A stretch of DNA of 64,000 bases, from assembly GCA_964600965.1 (NCBI GenBank), contig CAZRLO010000001.1, forward strand, positions 1 through 64,000, given 5' to 3'. Below, piece after piece: positions 36,432-44,675 of this stretch; the first letter of the stretch is position 1, and every line of letters begins with the position of its first letter. A model generated the notes under the pieces. That model was not told where the DNA came from and made no database searches. It was given only the letters and a program-made list of their open reading frames with translations. This stretch comes from UBA5972 sp964600965. Lineage in GTDB: Bacteria; Pseudomonadota; Alphaproteobacteria; Rhodobacterales; Rhodobacteraceae. The position numbers and the translations under genes are program-made.

Positions 36432-38698
36432 CGGCTTGCCCCTCTGGTCCCGCTGATCCATGTCACCAGGGCGGGCAGCAGGATCAGGTCACACAACAGC
36501 GCCAGAAAAAACGTGGCAATGCACAAAATGCCGAAGAACCGGATCGTCGGCATCTCGCTTGCCTGCGTTGCCAGAATGCCGGATGACAGGATCAGCGTCG
36601 TCGTGATCAAGACCGGCGAGACCTGCATCATCGCGCGCCGCACTTCGCTGCCCCGGGGCACCGTTCGGGCGCGGCCCGCCTGCAAATGCAGCCGGTTGAA
36701 AACATGAATGCTGTCGTCCAGCGCGATGCCAAAGGCGATGGTCAGCGCAAGCGCGCTGGTGAACTGGATGCCCGTTCCCATCACCGTCAGCCCGGCACCG
36801 ACCAGCGCGATCGGCAGAATATTCGGAATGGTTGCCGCCAGACCGAAATCGAACCGACGATACCACAACCCGATCAGCAGCGGACAGGCCAGCGCCGCGA
36901 ACAGGAACGAGACCGTCAGTTGCCGGATCATTCGGTCAGACAATGCCCCGGACATGACGAGAAATCCCGTCGGCTCGCCGGTTCGAACCGCGTCCAGACG
37001 CAATTGTACAAGGGCCGCGTCGATGGCCCGCACCAGCCGGGCAACCCGCCGGGAACCCCTGTCCGGCACCAGCAGCATGATCTGAAGCGAACGTGCGTCG
37101 TCGCCGATCAGCAGTTCGCGAAACCGGCCGGGCAGCGTGTCCAGCGTGCGGCTCAGCGCCTCGGCGGTCGATTCGCCGGTCTGCGCCACGCTGAGCGGCA
37201 GCAGATTGCGAACCGACACCACCGCGCGGACATCCGGCAGATTTTCCAGCGCACCGTGAATCCGGGACAGATCGGCAAGGACCTCGGGGTCGGCAAATGC
37301 ATGATCGCCCACCAGCCGCAGCGGCAGGTTGATGGCGGTTACTGGTCCGGCAAAGGCCTCGACCCGGACCAGCGATCGGGCAACGGGAAAGGTCGGCTCG
37401 ATATTCTCCATGAAGCGATAATCGGTCCGGATCGGCAACAGCACCAGCAGCGCCGCAATGCACAACGCAATGCCACCCAGCGCCACGATCCTGAACCGTG
37501 CCGTCGCGCCAAGGATCATCCGCCCGGAAAAGAAGTGTCGCCGCCGCGACGCAGGCTCTGGCATGGCACGCAGGACCGGTGTAAATCGGCACGCCAGCGC
37601 ATAGACCAGCGGATGCACGACCAGAACCACAAGCAACGCGATCAACACGCCCGCCGCACCGGAATAGGCCAGATTGCGAATGATCGGCGAATCCGAATAT
37701 GACAGGCTCAGAAACGCCAGAATGGTCGTGAGCGAGGTCAGAACACAGGGCGGCGCAATGTCGATCACCGCGTCGGCAATCGCGTCGCGCGGCGCCTGAC
37801 CATCGGCCATTCTGCGTCGGATATCGTACGTGATGTGAATGCTGTCCGAGCTTGCCAGCACAAGAATCAGCACCGGCAATACGTTTGTCAGGGCGTTGAT
37901 CGTCAGCCCCAGCCAGCCGAACCCGCCCAGACAGAACAGCAGCGCCACAAGCGGTGTTACCGTATTCAGGCACGCGACCCAGAGGCTGCGGAACATCAGC
38001 AGGGCGACGGCGAATCCCAGCACCGCACCGATCAGGTTGATGCGCATCTGGTCCAACCGCAGACCCTGCACGATCCGTTCCCGCACCGGCAGCAACCCGG
38101 TGACTGCAAAATCCAGCCCGTCTTGCCGCGCCGTCTGACCGGCAAGGTCCCGGATATTCCGCACGATCCCGGCGGTGCCCCCGAATTCCGAGGTTGCCCG
38201 CGCCAGCGACAGCACCACCAAAGTTTCGCGCAAATCGGACGAGACCATCGAGATCCCCGCAGGCGATTGCCGTGTGGCACGTTGCAATCCGGCGCGAACC
38301 GCGTCGGCGTCCGTCAGGTCGTCCGGCAGGACCGGTGCGAGGGTTCCGTCGTCGGTGGGGTGGCGCAGGCTGAACGCGGAATAGACCGCCTGCACGCCCC
38401 CCAGAAACTGCACATCCAGAACAAAGTCCTGCAACCGCGCCAGCGCCGGGCCATCCAGACCATCGGCGGCGGTGACAAGAACCGCGATGTCGGTTTCACT
38501 TTGCGCAAATCCGCGCGCATGTCTGGAATACGCCTGAAACTCGGCGCTTTCGGTGGCAAAGAGCGCGCGCAGCCCGTCCTCGTAATCGATCCGCATCAGA
38601 CCAACAGCCGCCAGTACCAGCACCGGACCAAGAACCGCCAGCACCACCAGCGGGCGATCGACCGACAACGCAACGATCAAGCGGGTCAGCCGGTTCAT
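36428..38698 (-). CDS. RND/MMPL family transporter
   Basis: A 756-aa inner-membrane protein with two repeats, each made of one helix, a large periplasmic loop and five clustered helices. Examples are the LNTVTPLVALLFCLGGFGWL and VLTSLTTILAFLSLSYSD regions, then LTIAFGIALDDSIHVFNRLH and LSSGILATQ in the second half. It is the COG1033/MMPL type (sterol-sensing-like RND) rather than the tripartite AcrB type, being about 250 residues shorter. Members move lipids, hopanoids or other hydrophobic compounds; the cargo here is unknown. It overlaps the exported protein gene. Confidence 0.88.
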   Translation of the reverse strand: MNRLTRLIVALSVDRPLVVLAVLGPVLVLAAVGLMRIDYEDGLRALFATESAEFQAYSRHARGFAQSETDIAVLVTAADGLDGPALARLQDFVLDVQFLGGVQAVYSAFSLRHPTDDGTLAPVLPDDLTDADAVRAGLQRATRQSPAGISMVSSDLRETLVVLSLARATSEFGGTAGIVRNIRDLAGQTARQDGLDFAVTGLLPVRERIVQGLRLDQMRINLIGAVLGFAVALLMFRSLWVACLNTVTPLVALLFCLGGFGWLGLTINALTNVLPVLILVLASSDSIHITYDIRRRMADGQAPRDAIADAVIDIAPPCVLTSLTTILAFLSLSYSDSPIIRNLAYSGAAGVLIALLVVLVVHPLVYALACRFTPVLRAMPEPASRRRHFFSGRMILGATARFRIVALGGIALCIAALLVLLPIRTDYRFMENIEPTFPVARSLVRVEAFAGPVTAINLPLRLVGDHAFADPEVLADLSRIHGALENLPDVRAVVSVRNLLPLSVAQTGESTAEALSRTLDTLPGRFRELLIGDDARSLQIMLLVPDRGSRRVARLVRAIDAALVQLRLDAVRTGEPTGFLVMSGALSDRMIRQLTVSFLFAALACPLLIGLWYRRFDFGLAATIPNILPIALVGAGLTVMGTGIQFTSALALTIAFGIALDDSIHVFNRLHLQAGRARTVPRGSEVRRAMMQVSPVLITTTLILSSGILATQASEMPTIRFFGILCIATFFLALLCDLILLPALVTWISGTRGASR

Positions 38699-38731
38699 CC
38701 GGGTCGCGCCACCCGCCGGCAGGTTCCGCGC

Positions 38732-39961
38732 TCAGCCACCGCGCGCCACGCTTTCAAACCAGCCGACGATTCGCGCCCGCTCGCCCGGTTCCATGAACGA
38801 GACGTTGCCCGGCGGCATCGCATGGCTGCGCCCCGCCTGCAGATAGATCGATCGGCCCCGCGATGCGATCTGTGCCCTGGTTTCCAGCAGCACGCCCTTG
38901 GGCGGCGAACGCATGCCGTCCCACACCGGTTCGGCGCTGTGGCACATCGAACAGCGGCCCAGCACGATATCGGCGATGTGGGGAAATTCCGGCGCGGCAG
39001 CCAGACGGTTGGCAAAGGGCGACAGGCGGGTTTCCTGCGCTTCAGTCAACACTTTAGGAACCGTCGACAGCCACATGATAACAATAAATAAAAATGCAGT
39101 CGCCATCCACGTCCAAGTCGGGTTGCCGCCGCGCGCATGGATGGTGTTGAAATAGTGCCGGATCGTCACGCCCATCAGAAAGACGAGGCTGGCGATGATC
39201 CAGTTGAACTCGGTCGCGAAGGCAAGGGGATAGTGATTTGACAACATTAGGAAAATTACCGGCAGCGTCAGGTAATTGTTGTGGGTCGACCGCTGCTTGG
39301 CGATCCGGCCGTATTTGGCATCGGGCACCGTGCCGGCCACCAGATCGGCCACCACGATCCGCTGGTTGGGAATGATCACAAGGAACACGTTCGCGGTCAT
39401 CACCGTGGCGGTAATCGCGCCCAGATGCAGAAACGCGGCGCGCCCGGTAAAGATCTGCGTGTACCCCCAGGCCAGCGCCACCAGCATCGCGTAAAGCAAC
39501 AGCATCAGCCGGGTATTGTTGTCGCCGAACCTGCTTTTGCAAATTGTATCGTACCCCAGCCACGCCAGTGCAATGGAACCGAGCGAGGTGGCAATTGCCG
39601 CCACCGGTCCCACGTCCCACTTGTTGGCGTCGATCAGGAAAAGATCGGCCCCCGCGTAATAGACCACGAACAACAGGGCAGCGCCCGACAGCCAGGTTGC
39701 ATAGCTCTCCCATTTGAACCAGGTCAGATGCTCGGGCATTTCGCTGGGCGCGACCAGGTATTTCTGGATGTGATAGAACCCGCCACCATGGACCTGCCAC
39801 TCTTCTCCATGTGCCCCTTGCGGCAGGCCCGCATGTCGCCGCAGCCCCAGATCGAGCGCGATGAAATAGAAGGACGAGCCGATCCACGCGATGGCCGTGA
39901 TCACATGAACCCAGCGAATGGCGAATTCCAGCCATTCCCAGATGATTGCAAATTCGTTCAT
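38732..39961 (-). CDS. puuD: urate hydroxylase PuuD (membrane urate oxidase with cytochrome c domain)
   Basis: A 409-aa protein. About the first 310 residues are a membrane domain of some eight helices (WVHVITAIAWIGSSFYFIAL; WESYATWLSGAALL), and the C-terminus is a cytochrome c domain with CSMCH at residues 337-341 and a probable axial Met in HAMPPGN near 382. This is the PuuD family, which oxidises urate to 5-hydroxyisourate and delivers electrons to the respiratory chain. No other purine genes (uraH, uraD, xdh) are next to it. It is divergent from manC. Confidence 0.92.
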   Translation of the reverse strand: MNEFAIIWEWLEFAIRWVHVITAIAWIGSSFYFIALDLGLRRHAGLPQGAHGEEWQVHGGGFYHIQKYLVAPSEMPEHLTWFKWESYATWLSGAALLFVVYYAGADLFLIDANKWDVGPVAAIATSLGSIALAWLGYDTICKSRFGDNNTRLMLLLYAMLVALAWGYTQIFTGRAAFLHLGAITATVMTANVFLVIIPNQRIVVADLVAGTVPDAKYGRIAKQRSTHNNYLTLPVIFLMLSNHYPLAFATEFNWIIASLVFLMGVTIRHYFNTIHARGGNPTWTWMATAFLFIVIMWLSTVPKVLTEAQETRLSPFANRLAAAPEFPHIADIVLGRCSMCHSAEPVWDGMRSPPKGVLLETRAQIASRGRSIYLQAGRSHAMPPGNVSFMEPGERARIVGWFESVARGG

Positions 39962-40186
39962 GCGGTCTCCTGTCGTGGCGTGCCGGGCTCGGTGATCGAT
40001 GCGCCGGCCCCGTCAATAAACAGGGGATGATCGGTGATGGCAATGGCCGCATTTTTCGCGAATGTCCGGCAAGGCCGATCGATGGCGCTGTCGCCCGAAA
40101 GAACTGACAACGGATTGGAACATTGCCTTTTTTTCGGCCCGGTTTATGTGCAACACTCGCGCAACGCAGGCGCTCGGGACAGGTAG

Positions 40187-41614
40187 ATGATTTATCCGAT
40201 AATATTATGTGGTGGTTCGGGGACGCGGCTGTGGCCGCTGTCGCGCAAGAGCTATCCCAAGCAGTTCTCGCGTCTGACCGGGCGGGAAAGCCTGTTTCAG
40301 GCCTCGGTCAGGCGGCTGTCGGCGGACGGGTTTGCCGCGCCGGTCATTCTGACCAACGCCGATTTCCGGTTCATCGTCGTCGAGCAATTGGCCGAAGTCG
40401 GGATCGATCCCGCGGCGGTGCTGATCGAACCCGAAGGCCGCAATACCGCGCCCGCGGTTCTGGTTGCGGCGCTGTGGCTGGCCGAAAAGGATCCCGATGC
40501 GAAGATGCTGGTCGCACCCGCCGACCACGTTGTCCCCGATGCCGAAGCCTTTCGCCGCGTGGTCCGGTCCGGTCTGGAGGCCTGCGCGAACGGAGATTTG
40601 GTGACCTTCGGAATTCGCCCCGACCGGGCCGAGACCGGTTATGGTTATCTTGAACTTGCGGATGGCACCACCGCCGATGCGTCGACGGCGCAGCCCCTGA
40701 AACGTTTCGTCGAAAAACCCGATCCGGCGCAGGCCGCTGCGATGCTGAAGGCCGGCCATTACCTGTGGAACGCCGGAATATTCCTGTTCTCGGTCCGCGA
40801 TATACTGGCGGCGTTCAAGGCGCATGCGCCGGATCTGTCCGACCCTGCCGGAAATGCGCTGGCTCAGGCCTCGGTCGATCTGGGATTTCTCAGGCTGGCA
40901 GCGAAGCCATGGAACGAAATGCGTGACATCTCCATCGACTATGCCGTCATGGAGCGGGCGCAAAATCTTTCGGTCGTGCCCTTTGGCGGCGGCTGGTCCG
41001 ATCTTGGCGGATGGGACGCGGTCTGGCGCGAAAGCGACGCAGGTGGCGGCGGGGTCGTGACCCAGGGTCAGGCAACCGCGATCGATTGTACCGACAGCTT
41101 GCTTCGCAGCGAGAACGCCCACCTGGAGATCGTTGGAATCGGGTTGAAGAACATCGTCGCGGTGGCCATGCCCGATGCGGTCCTGGTCGCCGACATGAAC
41201 CGCGCACAGGACGTCAGGATCGCGGTCGGCGCCCTGAAACAAAAGGGCGCAAAGCAGGCCGAACAATTCCCGCGCGACCACCGCCCGTGGGGCTGGTTCG
41301 AAACCCTGTCACTGGGAGAGCGGTTTCAGGTAAAACGCATCATGGTGCATCCCGACGCCGCGCTCAGCCTGCAAAGTCACGTCCACCGATCCGAGCATTG
41401 GATCGTGGTCGCGGGTACGGCGCGCGTGACGGTCGGCGATACCGTCAGTCTGGTTACCGAGAACCAGTCGGTCTATATCCCGGTCGGCAGCAAGCACCGG
41501 CTCGAGAATCCGGGAAAGGTCGATCTGCACCTGATCGAAGTCCAGACCGGCACCTATCTAGGCGAAGACGATATCGTCCGCTACGAAGACATGTACCAGC
41601 GCGGTCAGGCCTAG
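40187..41614 (+). CDS. manC: mannose-1-phosphate guanylyltransferase / mannose-6-phosphate isomerase
   Basis: Bifunctional type II enzyme making GDP-mannose for surface polysaccharides. The 475-aa protein has the nucleotidyltransferase N-terminus IILCGGSGTRLWPLSRKSYP, then FVEKPD and GGWSDLGGWDAVW, and a C-terminal cupin (phosphomannose isomerase) domain with QSHVHRSEHWIVVAGTARV and YIPVGSKHRLENPG. The final motif LIEVQTGTYLGEDDIVRYED is complete. It opens the 40-47.6 kb region of likely polysaccharide genes. Confidence 0.96.
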   Translation: MIYPIILCGGSGTRLWPLSRKSYPKQFSRLTGRESLFQASVRRLSADGFAAPVILTNADFRFIVVEQLAEVGIDPAAVLIEPEGRNTAPAVLVAALWLAEKDPDAKMLVAPADHVVPDAEAFRRVVRSGLEACANGDLVTFGIRPDRAETGYGYLELADGTTADASTAQPLKRFVEKPDPAQAAAMLKAGHYLWNAGIFLFSVRDILAAFKAHAPDLSDPAGNALAQASVDLGFLRLAAKPWNEMRDISIDYAVMERAQNLSVVPFGGGWSDLGGWDAVWRESDAGGGGVVTQGQATAIDCTDSLLRSENAHLEIVGIGLKNIVAVAMPDAVLVADMNRAQDVRIAVGALKQKGAKQAEQFPRDHRPWGWFETLSLGERFQVKRIMVHPDAALSLQSHVHRSEHWIVVAGTARVTVGDTVSLVTENQSVYIPVGSKHRLENPGKVDLHLIEVQTGTYLGEDDIVRYEDMYQRGQA

Positions 41615-41965
41615 CGGATCGAACGCGACATTGCAGCCCCAGCGGAAAGCACCACGCATTTCGCCCTGGCAACTCGGATATCGTGACTGTTTGATCCCTA
41701 ACGCAAAATTCCAGGGCACCGCCCGTCAATCCTGCAACAACGACACAAAGGCCGCGCCAGAGGTCTGTTATTGCGTTAAAAACCATACTGTTACACGGAA
41801 ATCCGTTTGTCTAGCCGGCTAGACGACCAGACGGTTCGACGGCCAGACGGCCGGTCGGCTGACCGTCGCGACGGCTGGTCGGCCAGACCGATGGACGAAC
41901 GCCTGAATCGCCGTCGTCCTGCACGGTTCACCGTCGCATTTTCCGGCGCGGCTGGAATTTTCGGA
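41615..41965. other. 351-bp convergent intergenic region (manC / FAH)
   Basis: The first 190 bp hold no gene and no clear terminator. The part from 41809 is filled by the GACGG-rich dyad repeat listed separately, which probably serves as the transcription end for one or both convergent genes. Confidence 0.6.
41809..41890. repeat. GACGGCCAGACGG-rich dyad repeat, copy A
   Basis: Begins with the perfect 16-bp palindrome GTCTAGCCGGCTAGAC (41809-41824) and continues with repeated GACGGYCAGACGG units and their complements (GACCGTC, GGCTGGTCGGCC), so the whole can fold into several hairpins. The first ~28 bp recur with few differences at 49968. It lies between convergent genes, as REP-like and terminator-like repeats often do. 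Confidence 0.7.
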
Positions 41966-42655
41966 TTAGGGCGTGATCGTGATGCCCAACGGTTGCAGCC
42001 CCGCAATCCGGACATCGCACGTATCGCCCGGCGCCAGATGCCCGACTCCGGCGGGCGTTCCGGTATAGACCAGATCACCGGGCTGAATCGTGACGGATTG
42101 CGACAGGAACGAAATCACCTCGGGGATTGGCCAGATCATCTGGCCAAGGTCCGAGTCCTGCCGCAGATCACCGTTGACGAACACCTGAATGACGCCGCTT
42201 TGCATGGTGCCAACCATCTGGGCGCGGTGAACCGGGCCGCAGACCGCCGAATTATCAAACGCCTTGCCCCAATCCCACGGATGCCCTTTCGCCTTGGCCT
42301 GGCGTTGCAGGTCGCGCCGCGTCAGATCGATGCCGGGCGCAAACCCCCAGATGTGACTTGTCGCGTTTTCCGGTGGGATATTCCGCCCGGCCAGACCAAT
42401 GGCAACGACCAGCTCGCCCTCGAAATGCAGCTCATTCGTCAGCGGCGGATAGGCGATGTCGCCGCCCGCCGTCACCGCATCGGCGGGTTTGGTGAAAAAG
42501 AAAGGCGGTTCGCGGTTCGGGTCCTGACCCATTTCGCGGGCGTGGGCGGCATAGTTCCGCCCGACGCAGAAAATCCTGCGCACCGGAAACCGCTGGGCAC
42601 TGCCGTCAATCGCAAGCGACGGTCGGTCCAGAGGGGGAAATGCAAACGCGGTCAT
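41966..42655 (-). CDS. fumarylacetoacetate hydrolase family protein
   Basis: A 229-aa FAH-fold hydrolase or decarboxylase of the YcgM/FAHD1 type. Visible features are IFCVGRNYAAHAREMG, PPFFFTKPADAV, the metal ligands in HFEGELVVAIG and GFAPGIDLTRRDLQ, and GDLVYTGTPAGVGHL. Members act on acylpyruvates, oxaloacetate or related keto acids; the exact substrate is unknown. The ATG at 42655 is chosen because the protein then begins with the usual proline-rich short leader. Confidence 0.9.
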   Translation of the reverse strand: MTAFAFPPLDRPSLAIDGSAQRFPVRRIFCVGRNYAAHAREMGQDPNREPPFFFTKPADAVTAGGDIAYPPLTNELHFEGELVVAIGLAGRNIPPENATSHIWGFAPGIDLTRRDLQRQAKAKGHPWDWGKAFDNSAVCGPVHRAQMVGTMQSGVIQVFVNGDLRQDSDLGQMIWPIPEVISFLSQSVTIQPGDLVYTGTPAGVGHLAPGDTCDVRIAGLQPLGITITP

Positions 42656-42824
42656 CCGGTTTCTGTGCCGCATCCGTTCGCGACTTGCAATGCGGGTTCG
42701 GTCACCCCGCCACAACGGCCCTATTCAGCGCGGCGGCGCATCCGCCAATTTCAAATGGCATCGCCACGCTTAACGGCGTACGCTGACCCGAACGCAGCTA
42801 CCCTGATCACGAGGCGGAAACTTG

Positions 42825-43550
42825 ATGGCGCAGGCCGCTCAGTCCATGGCGCAGATCCTGACCGGGCATTCCACGGGTGCAACGGTTCAGGTCGTGATCG
42901 ATGTCCTGTTCGCCCGCATCAACTCTGAAGAATACCCGGTTGATTCCCGCCTGCCGTCGGAACGCTCGCTGGCATCAGACCTGGGCGTGGCACGCAACAC
43001 GGTTCGCGAGGCGCTCGACATCCTGGAGACCCACAACGTGATCCGCCGCCGCGCCGGTAGCGGCAGTTTTGTCACCTACCGTTCACAGGACCGGCAAAAC
43101 CGCTCGATATCCTCGGTCGCGCAGGACACCAGCCCGCTGGATCATCTGGCGGTACGCGGTATTCTGGAACCCGAAATGGTGCGGCTGGCGGTCATCAACA
43201 TGTCCCCGCGCGAGATTGACGAACTGGATCAGACGCTTTCCCGGATCGAAGGAGTCGCGACCGATGTCGGCCGTTTTGTCGATTTCCAAGAGCAGTTCTT
43301 TCGCCAGATCGCCGCCGGCACCGGCAATCCGTTGTTGGCCACGTGTTTCGGTCTGACGCTGGAAGCCTCGCGCCAGAACTTTCGCACGACCCTGCTGCGC
43401 CGCCACCTGACGCCGCGACGCATTCAGGACACCCAGCAACGTTACAATTCCCTGTTCAACGCCATCGCCGCGCGCGACGTCGAATCTGCTGTCGAGTTCA
43501 CCAAGCTGAACCTGATTGAAGAACAGAAACTGTTGTTGCAAGAGGGCTGA
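42825..43550 (+). CDS. FadR-subfamily GntR transcriptional regulator
   Basis: A 241-aa repressor with an N-terminal winged helix (about residues 30-85: RLPSERSLASDLGVARNTVR, EALDILETHNVIRRRAGSGS) and a C-terminal all-helical FCD ligand domain. That domain carries the usual metal-site pattern only in part (LEPEMVRLAVINMS; FVDFQEQFFRQIA). FadR-type regulators sense carboxylic acids, and the divergent FAH-family hydrolase, whose start is 169 bp away, is the likeliest target. A TTG one codon earlier is a less likely start. Confidence 0.9.
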   Translation: MAQAAQSMAQILTGHSTGATVQVVIDVLFARINSEEYPVDSRLPSERSLASDLGVARNTVREALDILETHNVIRRRAGSGSFVTYRSQDRQNRSISSVAQDTSPLDHLAVRGILEPEMVRLAVINMSPREIDELDQTLSRIEGVATDVGRFVDFQEQFFRQIAAGTGNPLLATCFGLTLEASRQNFRTTLLRRHLTPRRIQDTQQRYNSLFNAIAARDVESAVEFTKLNLIEEQKLLLQEG

Positions 43551-43709
43551 AATCGACGGTCCGCGCTGCCGCCATGTCGCTGCCCTCGCCGCCTTCGTTT
43601 CCGCATCGCCCCCAAATAGGCAGAATTCTGATGCATTGTTAACAAATTGCGCGGTATTCTTGGGCGCGTGCCGACAAAGGGCGGTGTGTTCAGGTGTGGT
43701 GCAGGTTTC

Positions 43710-44675
43710 ATGACCGACGGTGCGGACAAGATTGAGCTTGACGGGTTGATGGCCCCGCGCTGGCTGGCGGAAATGCGGGCCGGCTCGGCCCATGGCGAAG
43801 CCGTGGACAAGCCGCGGGGCTTTTATGTCAATTACCGCCATTTCGCCGCGGTCCACGTAGCGCGCGGAACCAAGAAACTGATCGTCGCCTTTGACAACCT
43901 GTCGTCGGTCAACGATCCCAGCCTTGGGCGCGAGGCGTGGGGCGACAAGTTTTATGGCGAAAACAACTGGTCCAGCCTTGGCATCATCTCGTTCAAGGCA
44001 AACTGGTATCGCGACGAAACGCTATTCGACTACCTCGAAGGCCTGAAACGACAGGGGTTTTTTGCCCAGTACGAACACGTCGTTTTCACCGGGACGTCGA
44101 TGGGCGGGTACGGTGCCTGCGCCTTTTGCAGCCTCGCGCCGGGTTCGACCGTGATCGCGTTCTCGCCGCAATCGACGCTTGGCAAGGCGCTGGTGCCGTG
44201 GGAAACCCGGTTTCATCAGGGACGCAAACAGGATTGGTCGGGCCGCTACGGCGACGCCGCCGCGCATTGCGCCGCGGCCAGTCGGGTCTATCTTTGCTAC
44301 GATCCCTACATGCCCGGCGACAAGGGTCATGCCGATCGGTTCACCGGGCCGAATATCGTGCATTTGCGCGCCAATTTCGTCGGCCACAAGACCGCGTTGT
44401 TCCTGCGCCGCGCCGGTATCCTGAAAAAGGTTACCGCGACCTGCGTCCAGAACAATATGACCGAGGCGCGGTTCAGCGCCCTGTTCAAGGCCCGGCGCGC
44501 ACTGCCTTGGTATTATTTCGGCCTGATGGACATCGCGCTTGAACGCGGCCACACCACATTGACCGACCGGATCATCCACGGGGCCGCGGCCGAAAAGGTC
44601 GGCCCCAACCTGCCGCGTTTTCTGGAAAACCGCCGCGCCAAGTTTCTGGAAGGTCAGGGCGAAAAAACCGCCTGA
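43710..44675 (+). CDS. alpha/beta-hydrolase-like protein of polysaccharide region
   Basis: A 321-aa protein with the nucleophile-elbow motif GTSMGGYGA near residue 135 after the strand YEHVVFT, followed by AFSPQSTL and a possible acid/His in the C-terminal half (FVGHKTALFLRR). The family is not one I can name, although proteins like this occur near capsule or exopolysaccharide genes in Rhodobacterales. The stop abuts the convergent FkbH gene without a spacer. A longer frame from 43647 exists, but the ATG at 43710 gives the more natural start. Hydrolase activity is inferred from fold only. Confidence 0.7.
   Translation: MTDGADKIELDGLMAPRWLAEMRAGSAHGEAVDKPRGFYVNYRHFAAVHVARGTKKLIVAFDNLSSVNDPSLGREAWGDKFYGENNWSSLGIISFKANWYRDETLFDYLEGLKRQGFFAQYEHVVFTGTSMGGYGACAFCSLAPGSTVIAFSPQSTLGKALVPWETRFHQGRKQDWSGRYGDAAAHCAAASRVYLCYDPYMPGDKGHADRFTGPNIVHLRANFVGHKTALFLRRAGILKKVTATCVQNNMTEARFSALFKARRALPWYYFGLMDIALERGHTTLTDRIIHGAAAEKVGPNLPRFLENRRAKFLEGQGEKTA

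Noticed and set aside
41809..41890. Repeated GACGG units considered as a CRISPR array
   Set aside because: Units are short, irregular and self-complementary, with no spacers of constant length and no cas genes.
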